This document shows, in pieces, positions 27,364 to 35,567 of a stretch of 64,000 nt of DNA (position 1 is its first letter; each line of letters begins with the position of its first letter). Position numbers and translations under genes: made by a program. Source of the stretch: CAZQRP01 sp964596125 (GTDB taxonomy: Bacteria > Chloroflexota > Dehalococcoidia > GIF9 > UBA5629); the NCBI GenBank assembly GCA_964596125.1, contig CAZQRP010000009.1, positions 1-64,000 on the forward strand, given 5' to 3'. Under the pieces are notes generated by a model. The model was not told where the DNA came from and did no database searches. It saw nothing but the letters and a program-made list of their open reading frames with translations.

Positions 27364-27923
27364 ATACCTCCTCCATAATGTTATCCAGCACTGTTGTAAA
27401 TCATATAGCAAAGCGTCCTCCCATGTCTATAGCGTCAACAGACCGATATCAGAAAGGCCTGGCGCTATAGCAAGCGCAAGAAACTATAGGCGAAGAAATC
27501 CGCTGCGAGAGTTATCCACAGCACCGCAAGTCCTGCCTTACATCGCAGTAGTTCCATGATATAGTACTTCCGTAAAAGTTTGCTTACTTGAGCCCGAAGT
27601 AAAACGGACACTGCCAACTGCCGTTGAGCGATTGCAGTACCCTTGCTATATCCTGTTTTCCTATCCCGACCTAACCTGTCTCCAGCTTCAGCTCATATGC
27701 GATAGGCCTAATATCATCCCCGTTTATGAAGCTGAATACTGGCAGTTTTTCTTTCGCCATTCAATCTCCATACTCAATCATTTCCGTTGGGCTCTTATTT
27801 GATATGTATACTTCTGCCCTGTATACTTTCACCACCCTACTATTGATGCCATATGGAGTAAAAAAAGACCGTTAACTCTTGAAACAAGCATTAACACAAA
27901 CTTGAGTTTAATAAGGAAGAACA
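27364..27923. other. Long non-coding stretch with a short orphan reading frame
   Basis: No clear gene. On the minus strand at 27760-27671 a 29-codon ORF (MAKEKLPVFSFINGDD...) has a GGAG ribosome site six bases before its ATG; after its TAG the same frame stays open for about 24 more codons (...QDIARVLQSLNGSWQCPFYF...). It may be the start of a decayed gene. I do not recognise it. The promoters of the PspC operon (minus) and of the ThiS-like gene (plus) should also be here. Confidence 0.3.
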
Positions 27924-28199
27924 ATGAAAGTTACCGTCGTCTCTAGCATGTTACTACAAGGAGTGTTTCGGCCCGATATCAAGATAGAACCGAAAGGAGC
28001 CAAGACTACTTTACGAGATTTGTTAAAAGAGCTATCTAACTTATGCCAAACCATAGAGTTTATCATAAACGATGAATTAGGCGGCGATATAGATGTCATA
28101 ACAATAAATGGTACAGAGCAGTACAACCTTGATATTGAATTGCATGACAGCGATGAAGTAACGGTGTTTGCTGACACGGCGCCATTAGCAGGAGGATGA
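27924..28199 (+). CDS. ThiS/MoaD-family sulfur-carrier-like protein
   Basis: A 91-residue beta-grasp protein that ends exactly in Gly-Gly (TAPLAGG), the hallmark of ThiS/MoaD carriers whose C-terminus is adenylated and thiocarboxylated. Central residues (TTLRDLLKELS; VITINGTEQYN; LHDSDEVTVFA) fit the family. An AAGGAAG site precedes the ATG. No E1-like activating enzyme, thiG or moaE lies next to it, so the pathway is unclear: it could serve tungsten/molybdenum cofactor synthesis, thiamin, or a protein-modifying system. Confidence 0.8.
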   Translation: MKVTVVSSMLLQGVFRPDIKIEPKGAKTTLRDLLKELSNLCQTIEFIINDELGGDIDVITINGTEQYNLDIELHDSDEVTVFADTAPLAGG

Positions 28200-28229
28200 C
28201 AGTGCCAGCATACTGCTTGAAAAGCCAAA

Positions 28230-28496
28230 CTAAGAGGATTGTAAGAAGCCAAATAACTGTTCAGGTACGTAACCGTTGCAATGAACATGAACTGACAGGC
28301 AGTTCACCCGTCTGACAACGCCATCCATAGGAGGAATATTTTTGGCAGCCTTTTTTCTAACAGCGTTCCAGTCATTATCTTCATGGATTGCTATAATATC
28401 GTAAAGCCCTAGTACCGCATCAACCGGTTTCATTCTCTCCATATTTACCAGACCTGAGACAACTTTTCTGGTCCAGACAACCTTCGTCTCTGTCAC
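28230..28496 (-). CDS. Lrp/AsnC ligand-binding-domain (RAM) protein
   Basis: An 88-residue ORF with GTG start. The segment VDAVLGLYDIIAIHEDNDWNAVRKKAAKNIPPMDGV (no single quoted run longer; key residues G, YD, I near positions 30-36) follows the alpha/beta pattern of the AsnC ligand domain, which folds without its DNA-binding half in stand-alone RAM proteins. 'VVSGLVNMER' and 'RVNCLSVHVH' would be the flanking strands. No strong ribosome site is seen. It is convergent with the ThiS-like gene, 30 nt away. Function is not predicted beyond probable small-molecule binding. Confidence 0.5.
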   Translation of the reverse strand: MTETKVVWTRKVVSGLVNMERMKPVDAVLGLYDIIAIHEDNDWNAVRKKAAKNIPPMDGVVRRVNCLSVHVHCNGYVPEQLFGFLQSS

Positions 28497-28817
28497 GGCT
28501 GGTCTTTATTCCACTGCTCAATAGATGGTAAGAACCTGGATCCATCACTGTACGTGAAAGAAATAAAGGTTTCTACCTTCCTCATCGATAAGAGACCAGA
28601 TCACAGTTCTTAAAATAGTCAACCAGATTTAGAGTTTGCAGGATACAGGAAAAGCGTATCCTACATCCGGACATCTGTTCATCAACTAATAGGACTTTTT
28701 GGCTACACTCATTATTACCAATAGGCTATTTACTATCGATATGAGACATAAGATACTATAAATGGCTACATCTGATAATTCCATGGCCAGCTTAAAGATA
28801 CGTAGTATAGAACGGGT
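28497..28817. other. Non-coding stretch
   Basis: About 320 nt before the GGDEF gene. No gene, RNA or clear repeat is seen. It must contain the promoter of the c-di-GMP pair and that of the divergent AsnC-like gene, but no confident hexamers were found. Confidence 0.3.
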
Positions 28818-30299
28818 ATGACAGTAGAAATAAATCCACCGGATAAACCTGGCAAGCAAAAGCAGAAAATAGGGGCAAAATCAGCAGAGCTGGTCCCAGC
28901 GCTGATGCAGAGTGCCGGGATAGGGATATATATTGTACAGAATGGGACGTTTCAATATGTCGACCCTTTGTTCCAGGAAGTATCAGGCTATACGGAGAAA
29001 GAGCTACTAGGGAAATATTCTCTCAACTATGTTCATCCGGAGGACAGAGAGGTAGTAAGAAAAAAGGCGATAGAAAGCCTGAAGGGTCAAAACCTCCTCC
29101 CCTACGAATACAGGTTCATAAAGAAAAATGGCGACATAATATGGATTTTAGAAAGAGTCCTATCTACAGAATATAGAGGGAGACAAGCGGCTTTGGGCAG
29201 CTTTATGGACATCACCGAGCGCAAGCGAGCTGAGAAAAAGATCCTCCGTTTTAATGCTATACTAAAAGCACTAAAGGATATAGACCTGCTTGCCACAAGT
29301 GAAAGTGACAGGGAAGTCCTCGTCCATTATAGCTGCAATCTGCTTTCTCAGACTGGTAACTATGTCAATGTTTGGATGCTGCTGGTGGATAAGAATATGG
29401 GATTTGAATCCCTTATCAGCTCAGGCAGTAAAGAGAAGGTGTTACTCGCTGCCAGGAGCATGAAGCAATCTGGTTACCCGATGTGCGTCAACAAGGTACT
29501 GGTACATGAGAATCCTTTAATACTATGCGGCAAGCATGAGGGTCAGCACCAGGAATGCCCTCTATTTGAAGTTTGCAATACCCATGACGCTTTTATAAGC
29601 AGACTTGAAGCCAGGGACAAAATATATGGAGTGCTTGGAGCTTGCATTCAACACGATGTAGAAGTGGACGACGAAGAGACAGCGCTGTTCTCTGAAGTGA
29701 CCAAGGATATTTCATTCGCTCTCAACCAAATTGAAACGGAAGAAGAGCGTAAGCGGGTAGAGCAACAACTGGACTTTATGGCTACACACGATCCTCTGAC
29801 AGGCCTACCCAACCGGACGCTATTCAACGACCGCATTAACTTAGCTCTGGTACAGGCACAGCGTGCTTATAAAAAGCTGGCAGTGATGGTGCTTGACCTA
29901 GACCGATTCAAGGATATTAACGATACAATGGGACATAATGTGGGAGACCAGGTACTTAAAGCTGTCGGCGAACGGTTAATTAATATTCTCCGTAAAAGCG
30001 ATACCGTCGCCCGAATGGGTGGTGACGAGTTTATAGTGTTGTTATCAAACATCGCTCGCGCTGAGGATGTTTTCGGTATTGCAGAAAAAATACTCAAGAA
30101 CTTGCAAAAACCATTTATATTTAATGACCATAAACTCCACATCACTACCAGTATTGGAATTGCCACCTATCCTAACCATGGTGAAAACGTTGACACCTTG
30201 ATGAAGAACGCAGATACCGCCATGTACACTGCAAAAGAAAAAGGCAGGTGCAAGTACCAACTCTTCGGGATGGAACGTGAAGAAGCATTAATGAAGTAG
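28818..30299 (+). CDS. PAS-GGDEF diguanylate cyclase
   Basis: A 493-residue soluble sensor enzyme. A PAS domain with PAC (about 28-135: IVQNGTFQYVDPLFQEV; EYRFIKKNGDIIWI), a Cys-containing sensory domain resembling GAF (about 138-315, with CGKHEGQHQECPLFEVC), and a GGDEF domain (about 325-490). The active site reads GGDEF at 401-405, and RKSD at 392-395 is a complete inhibitory site for product feedback. It should make c-di-GMP from GTP under PAS/GAF control. The Cys-rich middle could bind a metal. It is 2 nt before a gene with a c-di-GMP hydrolase domain, an enzyme pair of opposite activities. Confidence 0.92.
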   Translation: MTVEINPPDKPGKQKQKIGAKSAELVPALMQSAGIGIYIVQNGTFQYVDPLFQEVSGYTEKELLGKYSLNYVHPEDREVVRKKAIESLKGQNLLPYEYRFIKKNGDIIWILERVLSTEYRGRQAALGSFMDITERKRAEKKILRFNAILKALKDIDLLATSESDREVLVHYSCNLLSQTGNYVNVWMLLVDKNMGFESLISSGSKEKVLLAARSMKQSGYPMCVNKVLVHENPLILCGKHEGQHQECPLFEVCNTHDAFISRLEARDKIYGVLGACIQHDVEVDDEETALFSEVTKDISFALNQIETEEERKRVEQQLDFMATHDPLTGLPNRTLFNDRINLALVQAQRAYKKLAVMVLDLDRFKDINDTMGHNVGDQVLKAVGERLINILRKSDTVARMGGDEFIVLLSNIARAEDVFGIAEKILKNLQKPFIFNDHKLHITTSIGIATYPNHGENVDTLMKNADTAMYTAKEKGRCKYQLFGMEREEALMK

Positions 30300-30301
30300 A
30301 A

Positions 30302-32026
30302 ATGATGCATAGAATTAAAGACAAAAGCAAAATGAAGAAGCAACCTTTAATCAAGGCAGAGCAATTGCATCAGAGAGTATCTGAACTGGAATTGTTGGAA
30401 TCCGGGCGCAAGCGGGTGGAGGCTCTCTATACTATCTCACAAATAATGCGCCCGACTCTCGGTCCTGAAGAACTGCTGAAAAAAACTATAGAGAAAACGG
30501 TTGAACTATTTTGCGCAGATATTGGGCTAATATATTTGATGGACCTGGCAGAGAAGGCTTTTATGCTAAAATCCCACGCTGGGGTGACCAGGGAAGTCAT
30601 TCGCCAGATGCCACGGGTAAGGTTATCTGATGAAGAGCTCGAGAAAATACTAAACTGGCAGTCCCCGATTACTCCCCTGTCAGATATAGTTAGCAGTTCT
30701 TCCCTGAATCTGATAGCAAAAACATTAAAAAAATGCCAGGCACAGTCGTTTGTTGCTGTCCCCTTTTTAGGAAGAGGTACATTGCACGGGATAACGATTG
30801 TCGCCAACCGTACGTATCGTGAGTTCAGCACCGATGAGGTAGGTCTACTTGCAGATGTGAGCAACCAGACAGCACTAGCTGCTGAGAACTCTATGCTGTT
30901 TCAGGAGATAAATGACTTGGCCACTATCGATACTATGACTGGATTATATAACCAGCGTTATTTCCTGAAACGCCTGGAGGAGGAGGTAATCAGGAGTTCC
31001 CGCTATGGCCAGGAATGTTCCTTGATTATGCTCGATCTAGACCATTTTATGCAATATGACAATTCTTCAGGGCGGGTGGCCGGAGATGAAGTACTGAAAA
31101 AGGTAGGACGTTTGCTCCGCGATTGCGCCAGGCAGATGGATATAGTTTGCCATTACGGTAGAACGGGATTTGCCGCTATTTTACCCCAGATAGATTCCAG
31201 TGGTACCAGCATAGCGGCAGAACGGATACGCCAGACAATAGAACAAGGACTATCACCGGAAAGCAGCAGCGTCAATGTTAAGTTGACAGTCAGTTCAGGT
31301 ATTGCTTCCTTTCCCAATGATGGCCCTTCAGCAGAAGGACTAATTCGCCGGGCAGATATTGCACTGGCCACGGCAAAACAGCGAGGTAGAAACCAAATCT
31401 GTCTAGCCTCTGACGCATTGAGCGAAACCGGTGAAAAGAGCAGAGCGATATGGGAAATGGCCGAATACCTGGAAGTAGCGAACGTTAACACAATATATGC
31501 CATGGCTACGGCTGTGGATTCAAGAGACAGATACACCTGTATGCACTCTCAGAATGTTGCAGAGCACGCAGCGGTCTTAGGCAAAGTGCTCTCTCTACCG
31601 AGGAAAAAGAAACAACTACTGCGATCGGCAGCACTCCTGCATGATATCGGCAAAATCGGCGTGCCTGACAGTATAATCAGAAAGCCATGCCCCCTCACGA
31701 AAACCGAATGGCAAATGATGAATAAACACGCTGTACTTGGTGCCACCATTATCAGCCATATTCCCGAGTTGGCAGACTGTTCCCTGGCTATTCGACACCA
31801 CCATGAGCACTATGACGGCAGCGGATTTCCAGATGGCCTTAAAGGAAAGGAAATCCCTATCGAGGCACGTATTATTGCCGTAGCAGATGCCTATGATACT
31901 ATGACCACACCCCGTTCTTATCGCCAGACAATATCGCCCGAAGAAGCGCAAAATGAACTAAAGCGTTCTGCCAATAGTTGCTTCGATCCTGCAGTTGTTT
32001 TGGCTTTCATCAATATATCCAGGTAA
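30302..32026 (+). CDS. GAF-(degenerate GGDEF)-HD-GYP c-di-GMP phosphodiesterase
   Basis: A 574-residue protein. A GAF domain covers about residues 45-200 and a GGDEF-fold domain about 205-370, where the signature reads GRTGF (in HYGRTGFAAIL) instead of GGDEF, so it cannot make c-di-GMP and may only bind GTP or regulate. The C-terminal HD-GYP domain has HSQNVAEHAAVLG, the metal pair in LLHDIGKIGVPD (His447), and HHEHYDGSGFPDGLKG, with GFP in place of GYP. It should cleave c-di-GMP. The start is 2 nt after the stop of the cyclase gene, so the two are probably made together. Confidence 0.92.
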   Translation: MMHRIKDKSKMKKQPLIKAEQLHQRVSELELLESGRKRVEALYTISQIMRPTLGPEELLKKTIEKTVELFCADIGLIYLMDLAEKAFMLKSHAGVTREVIRQMPRVRLSDEELEKILNWQSPITPLSDIVSSSSLNLIAKTLKKCQAQSFVAVPFLGRGTLHGITIVANRTYREFSTDEVGLLADVSNQTALAAENSMLFQEINDLATIDTMTGLYNQRYFLKRLEEEVIRSSRYGQECSLIMLDLDHFMQYDNSSGRVAGDEVLKKVGRLLRDCARQMDIVCHYGRTGFAAILPQIDSSGTSIAAERIRQTIEQGLSPESSSVNVKLTVSSGIASFPNDGPSAEGLIRRADIALATAKQRGRNQICLASDALSETGEKSRAIWEMAEYLEVANVNTIYAMATAVDSRDRYTCMHSQNVAEHAAVLGKVLSLPRKKKQLLRSAALLHDIGKIGVPDSIIRKPCPLTKTEWQMMNKHAVLGATIISHIPELADCSLAIRHHHEHYDGSGFPDGLKGKEIPIEARIIAVADAYDTMTTPRSYRQTISPEEAQNELKRSANSCFDPAVVLAFINISR

Positions 32027-32283
32027 ACAGTCCTTGCCCGAACAGTATACCTGCAAATCATTTCCCGTTAACACGCCATCCTGATCCACAGCATTTGTCA
32101 ATGAATAGACAGTTAATAGTCTGCTGTCTCAATCTTTATCCAACTCCTCCAGACGATTGACAATATAACAGACCCGAAGTATGATGGTATGACGTATTTG
32201 ATATTGATACGGCCTGAAAGAGACGCTCCCGGGACAGTAACAGTAAGGCGAACAGTATGAATGAAAATAGGAGGTCCCACAGA

Positions 32284-32690
32284 ATGCCTGCCCCGACAAT
32301 AGTACGAGGTGTACTCGCCCTTGTCACATTTTTTTATATCAAAAAAAAGACATGCATATATACCGGGATTGAAAGCAGCAGCTAATATGCTATTACAGTG
32401 GGGCACCATACTGATTTTTATATTTATCATAGCAGGTATGATTCCATTACTGGCTCCACAACAATCAATATTTTCATGGCCGGACAAAGAACCAGGTTCG
32501 TGTGTTATTTTGATCTGCATGATGGCCTTCGCTGGCGTTCTCTCGGTTGCCGCTAAAAACAGGTATAGTCAGTTGGAACGTTTCACCTATTCATCTGGTG
32601 AGCACCTTCTCCCCTCCGATCGCAGGACCAATGGCAGACAAACTGTTCCCACCTGTTAGCATAGCCCGGATCATACTATTTATAAACGAA
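32284..32690 (+). pseudogene. Relic of a DUF318-type permease (PF03773-like)
   Basis: Three frames together resemble a shortened permease. Frame 1 starts at ATG 32284 (AGGAGG nine bases upstream; MPAPTIVRGVLALVTFFYI) and breaks at an A-run near 32340. Frame 2 (to about 32545) continues with LKAAANMLLQWG and LIFIFIIAGMIPLLAPQQ, then VILICMMAFAGVLSV. Frame 3 (from 32547) has HLVSTFSPPIAGPMADKLF, similar to the family's C-terminal end. The central GGPY region is missing. At least two frameshifts and an internal deletion make it non-functional. It sits before an ion permease gene, where it may have been replaced. The identification is by pattern only. Confidence 0.5.
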
Positions 32691-32706
32691 AGGACAATAA
32701 CAGGCT

Positions 32707-34065
32707 TTGACGTTAGACCAAATTGCAGCACTTATTATCTTCTTACTGACATTTATCGGTATCATAACCGGTGCAGTTCATCGTTTCATTCCTGCCTTAC
32801 TTGGCGCCACTTTTACAGTAGTAATTGTTTTTCTTATTATTCAAAAGAACCCGGAAGCAGTCCTGACTGTTTTGAACGTTGGACAACTTGGTCAATTGAA
32901 ATTCTGGATACCGGGACACGAGCATATTGAATCAACTGGCGTCAACTGGCAGACCATTATCTTTATCGGCGGCATGATGGTAATGGTAGAAGGCCTTGGA
33001 GTAGTAGGATTCTTTCGATGGTTATGTCTGCTGATAGCAAAGACAGTCAACTATAAAATAATCCCCATATTCATTGGCTTCATGTTGCTTTCGGGTTTCC
33101 TGGCAATGTTCATCGATAGCATTACGGTGTTGTTATTTTTAGCTGTAGTGACTATCGAGCTGGCTCATTTACTTAAATTCGATCCTGTACCAATGATAAT
33201 TGCCGAAATTTTTGCTTCCAACGTTGGAGGTAGTGCTACTATGTCCGGTGATCCCCCCAATATCATTATTGGTACCGCCCTTGGCCATACCTTTACTGAC
33301 TTTGCAGCCAATACCGGCCCCATTGCCTGGTTAGGGATGCTTTTAACTCTGGGATTCTTCTATTTTTGCTTCCGCAAGATCCTTACTTCCCCCCACAAAA
33401 ATACGGATACCATCCCTGATAGCTATCCAGAACCTGATGAAGCTATTGTGAACTATCATCTGTTTATCATCCAGGCTGCCATTTTCATTCTGGTGATACT
33501 TCTGCTGGTCACCCATGCGCAAACCGGAATATCAGTAGCTTTAATCGGTTGTATTGCTGCCTTCCTTACCTTATTAGCCTCAGGCAAGAGATCTCTGCAC
33601 CTGATTACGGGAGTGGACTGGCGTACTCTGCTTTTCTTCATCGGCTTATTTATCTGCGTCGGAGGACTGGAGGAAACAGGGGTACTTAAAATATTGGCTG
33701 AATATATCAGACAGCTATCTAAAGGAAACACCCTGGTGATAATACCTCTTATACTTTGGGTGTCAGCATTCGCTTCTGCCATAGTTGATAATATTCCTTT
33801 TGCAGCGACTATGGTACCCGTGATAATGAGTCTCTCAGAGACAACAGGGATAAGTCTGCCGACCTTAAGCTGGACTTTAGCACTGGGCACGGATATCGGT
33901 GGAAATGCTACGCCTATCGGAGCTTCGGCCAATGTGGTAGGAACTGCCATAGCTGAGCGAGAGGGTTACCCCATAAGCTGGGGCAGATTCTGCAGGTACG
34001 CCATCCCCGGTACGATTATGGTACTTGCCCTGTGCTGGCTGCTGCTGGTTGCACGATATGCTTGA
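32707..34065 (+). CDS. ArsB/CitM-family (SLC13-like) ion permease
   Basis: A 452-residue membrane protein with about eleven helices, of the ArsB/NhaD/CitM ion-transporter superfamily. Two inverted halves carry the typical signatures: SNVGGSATMSGDPPNIIIGTA (about 180-200) and the matching SAIVDNIPFAATMVPVIMS and GTDIGGNATPIGASANVVG (about 355-420). Homologues extrude arsenite or exchange Na+/H+ or dicarboxylates; the substrate cannot be told from sequence. The start is TTG at 32707 with AAAGGA about twelve bases upstream. It is followed by a CBS-domain gene 63 nt later. An arsenic link is conceivable given the arsS remnant, but that gene is far away. Confidence 0.88.
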   Translation: MTLDQIAALIIFLLTFIGIITGAVHRFIPALLGATFTVVIVFLIIQKNPEAVLTVLNVGQLGQLKFWIPGHEHIESTGVNWQTIIFIGGMMVMVEGLGVVGFFRWLCLLIAKTVNYKIIPIFIGFMLLSGFLAMFIDSITVLLFLAVVTIELAHLLKFDPVPMIIAEIFASNVGGSATMSGDPPNIIIGTALGHTFTDFAANTGPIAWLGMLLTLGFFYFCFRKILTSPHKNTDTIPDSYPEPDEAIVNYHLFIIQAAIFILVILLLVTHAQTGISVALIGCIAAFLTLLASGKRSLHLITGVDWRTLLFFIGLFICVGGLEETGVLKILAEYIRQLSKGNTLVIIPLILWVSAFASAIVDNIPFAATMVPVIMSLSETTGISLPTLSWTLALGTDIGGNATPIGASANVVGTAIAEREGYPISWGRFCRYAIPGTIMVLALCWLLLVARYA

Positions 34066-34128
34066 TGATTTGGAAATAAACGTTAAATCGTCTATAGTAA
34101 CTCATAATTACAACGCGGGAGGTTGATA

Positions 34129-34764
34129 ATGTTAGTGAAGCACATAATGACAGAAAAGGTAATCACAATACCGAGTGATACCCCCATTCCTGAGGTAAAA
34201 AAAATTATGAAGGAAAATAAGATCCGACGCTTGCCCGTAGTAGATGACGGAAAGCTGGTGGGTCTCATCACCGAAGATGGCCTAGAACGTGTTTCCCATA
34301 CAGCCACTGCGCCCACTGTTTGGCAGGTTGCCTGGTTGATTCACAAGACAACGTTAAAAGATATCATGAAGAAAGAGGTAGTTACTATTAGCCCTGATGC
34401 AACTGTTGAGCAAGCAGCTGCCCTGGCACAATCTCGAAAGGTAGGCGCATTAGTCGTAGTAAAAAATCACAAGATTTTAGGCATTGCTACCACAAATGAT
34501 TTCTTCTATCGTGTTTTAAATCCAACCATGGGAATTGGCGAACCCGGAATCCGCATTATTGTACGAAAATGCAATCAAACAATGGCAGAAGGAATCATTG
34601 CCTGTATCAACAGGCTCGGCATCAGAATAAAAGTAATATGGTCAATACCCTTTCCCCGAACAGATGAACAAGGCATTATCATTCACCTGGATACCGAAGA
34701 TGCCACAGAGGTAATCAAGGAGTTACGTAATATCGGCTGCGAAGCAAGCATCAGGCCTCGCTAG
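34129..34764 (+). CDS. Tandem CBS-domain protein with ACT-like C-terminus
   Basis: A 211-residue soluble protein. CBS 1 (about 3-60: HIMTEKVITIPSDTP; NKIRRLPVVDDGKLVGLIT) and CBS 2 (about 77-133: IMKKEVVTISPDATVEQAA; GALVVVKNHKILGIATTND) form a Bateman module that binds adenine nucleotides. The end (about 140-211, IRIIVRKC..., DTEDATEVIKELRNIGCE) looks like an ACT domain, as in AcuB-type proteins. An in-frame TTG at 34123 exists, but ATG 34129 has GGGAGG six bases upstream. It is probably an energy sensor, and the close permease gene could be its target; that is inference. Confidence 0.9.
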   Translation: MLVKHIMTEKVITIPSDTPIPEVKKIMKENKIRRLPVVDDGKLVGLITEDGLERVSHTATAPTVWQVAWLIHKTTLKDIMKKEVVTISPDATVEQAAALAQSRKVGALVVVKNHKILGIATTNDFFYRVLNPTMGIGEPGIRIIVRKCNQTMAEGIIACINRLGIRIKVIWSIPFPRTDEQGIIIHLDTEDATEVIKELRNIGCEASIRPR

Positions 34765-34866
34765 CCAATTTGTTATTCTAATGTAGCTCCGGCTTCTTCT
34801 TAGTAGCTGGATAATAAGAATAAATATCCTGATAAACCGGATGTCTGTTGGCTATAATCTAAAATA

Positions 34867-34909
34867 AAGAGAGACCGGGTATCTGTTATGAAGATTACCC
34901 GGCCTCTTT
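34867..34909 (-). terminator. Rho-independent terminator
   Basis: The arms CCGGGTA/TACCCGG plus AGAG/CTCT pairs form a stem of about 11 bp around a 13-nt loop. On the minus strand it is followed by TTTATTTTA and lies 22 nt past the stop of the zinc-ribbon gene at 34931. It might also stop plus-strand transcripts from the CBS gene. Confidence 0.75.
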
Positions 34910-34930
34910 GGTTACACTAATATTTCAGGT

Positions 34931-35071
34931 CTAGCTCTTACCTATCCTGAACATCTTTGTGCCACATGTTGGACACACACCCTGAGTTGCCGGTTTTCCA
35001 TTTTTCATAGTAATAGCCTTGGCATCTTTCATTTCCCTCTTTGTACGGCACTTCATACAGTAAGCTTGCAT
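34931..35071 (-). CDS. Small zinc-ribbon protein (DUF5679-like)
   Basis: A 46-residue protein: MQAYCMKCRTKREMKDAKAI with a first CxxC pair, then VCPTCGTKMFRIGKS with a second CxxC pair, the DUF5679 pattern common in Chloroflexota. GGGAGGAG lies five bases before the ATG, and a good promoter (35103-35131) and terminator frame the gene, so it is a well-supported single-gene unit. The four Cys should bind zinc or iron. Function is unknown; it may bind nucleic acid or protein. Confidence 0.85.
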   Translation of the reverse strand: MQAYCMKCRTKREMKDAKAITMKNGKPATQGVCPTCGTKMFRIGKS

Positions 35072-35102
35072 TTATACTCCTCCCTTTTTTATAAACTAAT
35101 AC

Positions 35103-35131
35103 AATTAAACACAGTTTAATACTAATGTCAA
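35103..35131 (-). promoter_or_regulatory. Promoter of the small zinc-ribbon gene
   Basis: On the minus strand TTGACA (35131-35126) is followed after 17 nt by TTAATT (35108-35103). Start of transcription would be near 35096, 25 nt before the ATG. Two copies of AGTACT (35141-35146 and 35153-35158) sit just upstream and could be an operator. Confidence 0.65.
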
Positions 35132-35567
35132 TGGTACAAAAGTACTATACACAGTACTATGTAATGAATACAATTCGGAGGCAACATAGATACACCGTTA
35201 GCCAATAGCTGATAGAAGGACCTGGCACAAAGGCCAGTATTGATCCGACATGCTGTATTAATATCCATTACTGGTTCTCCCTGATAAAGAAAACGGTGAT
35301 GACGTGCTTTTTTACTCAGGCTTTCCGTCCCCAAGCAACTGGGACTATATAGAAATTACTATATACATATACATTAATGCTCCTTCTACCCGACTAATCA
35401 CCGTGACTCGCTCTCCTTCACGATGATTGTAGCGGACTGGTTCGTTTGTTATAATTTGTCACCTGTCGATTACGTCCCGTCCGAAAAATGGCGCATACAA
35501 TGATAAAACCAGGAGAAACCATTAAAGACAAAGTATAATTACCGAACAAGCCACATACTTAGTTCAT
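35132..35567. other. Non-coding stretch with AGTACT repeats and a plus-strand promoter
   Basis: No gene is supported. Left part: two AGTACT palindromes 12 nt apart. Right part: TTGTAG (35427-35432), 17 nt, then TATAAT (35450-35455), a plausible promoter for the P-type ATPase with a leader above 100 nt. Nothing else recognised. Confidence 0.45.

Noticed and set aside
35128..35334. Minus-strand ORF of 68 codons upstream of the small zinc-ribbon gene
   Set aside because: It would cover the promoter of that gene and shows no recognisable domain.
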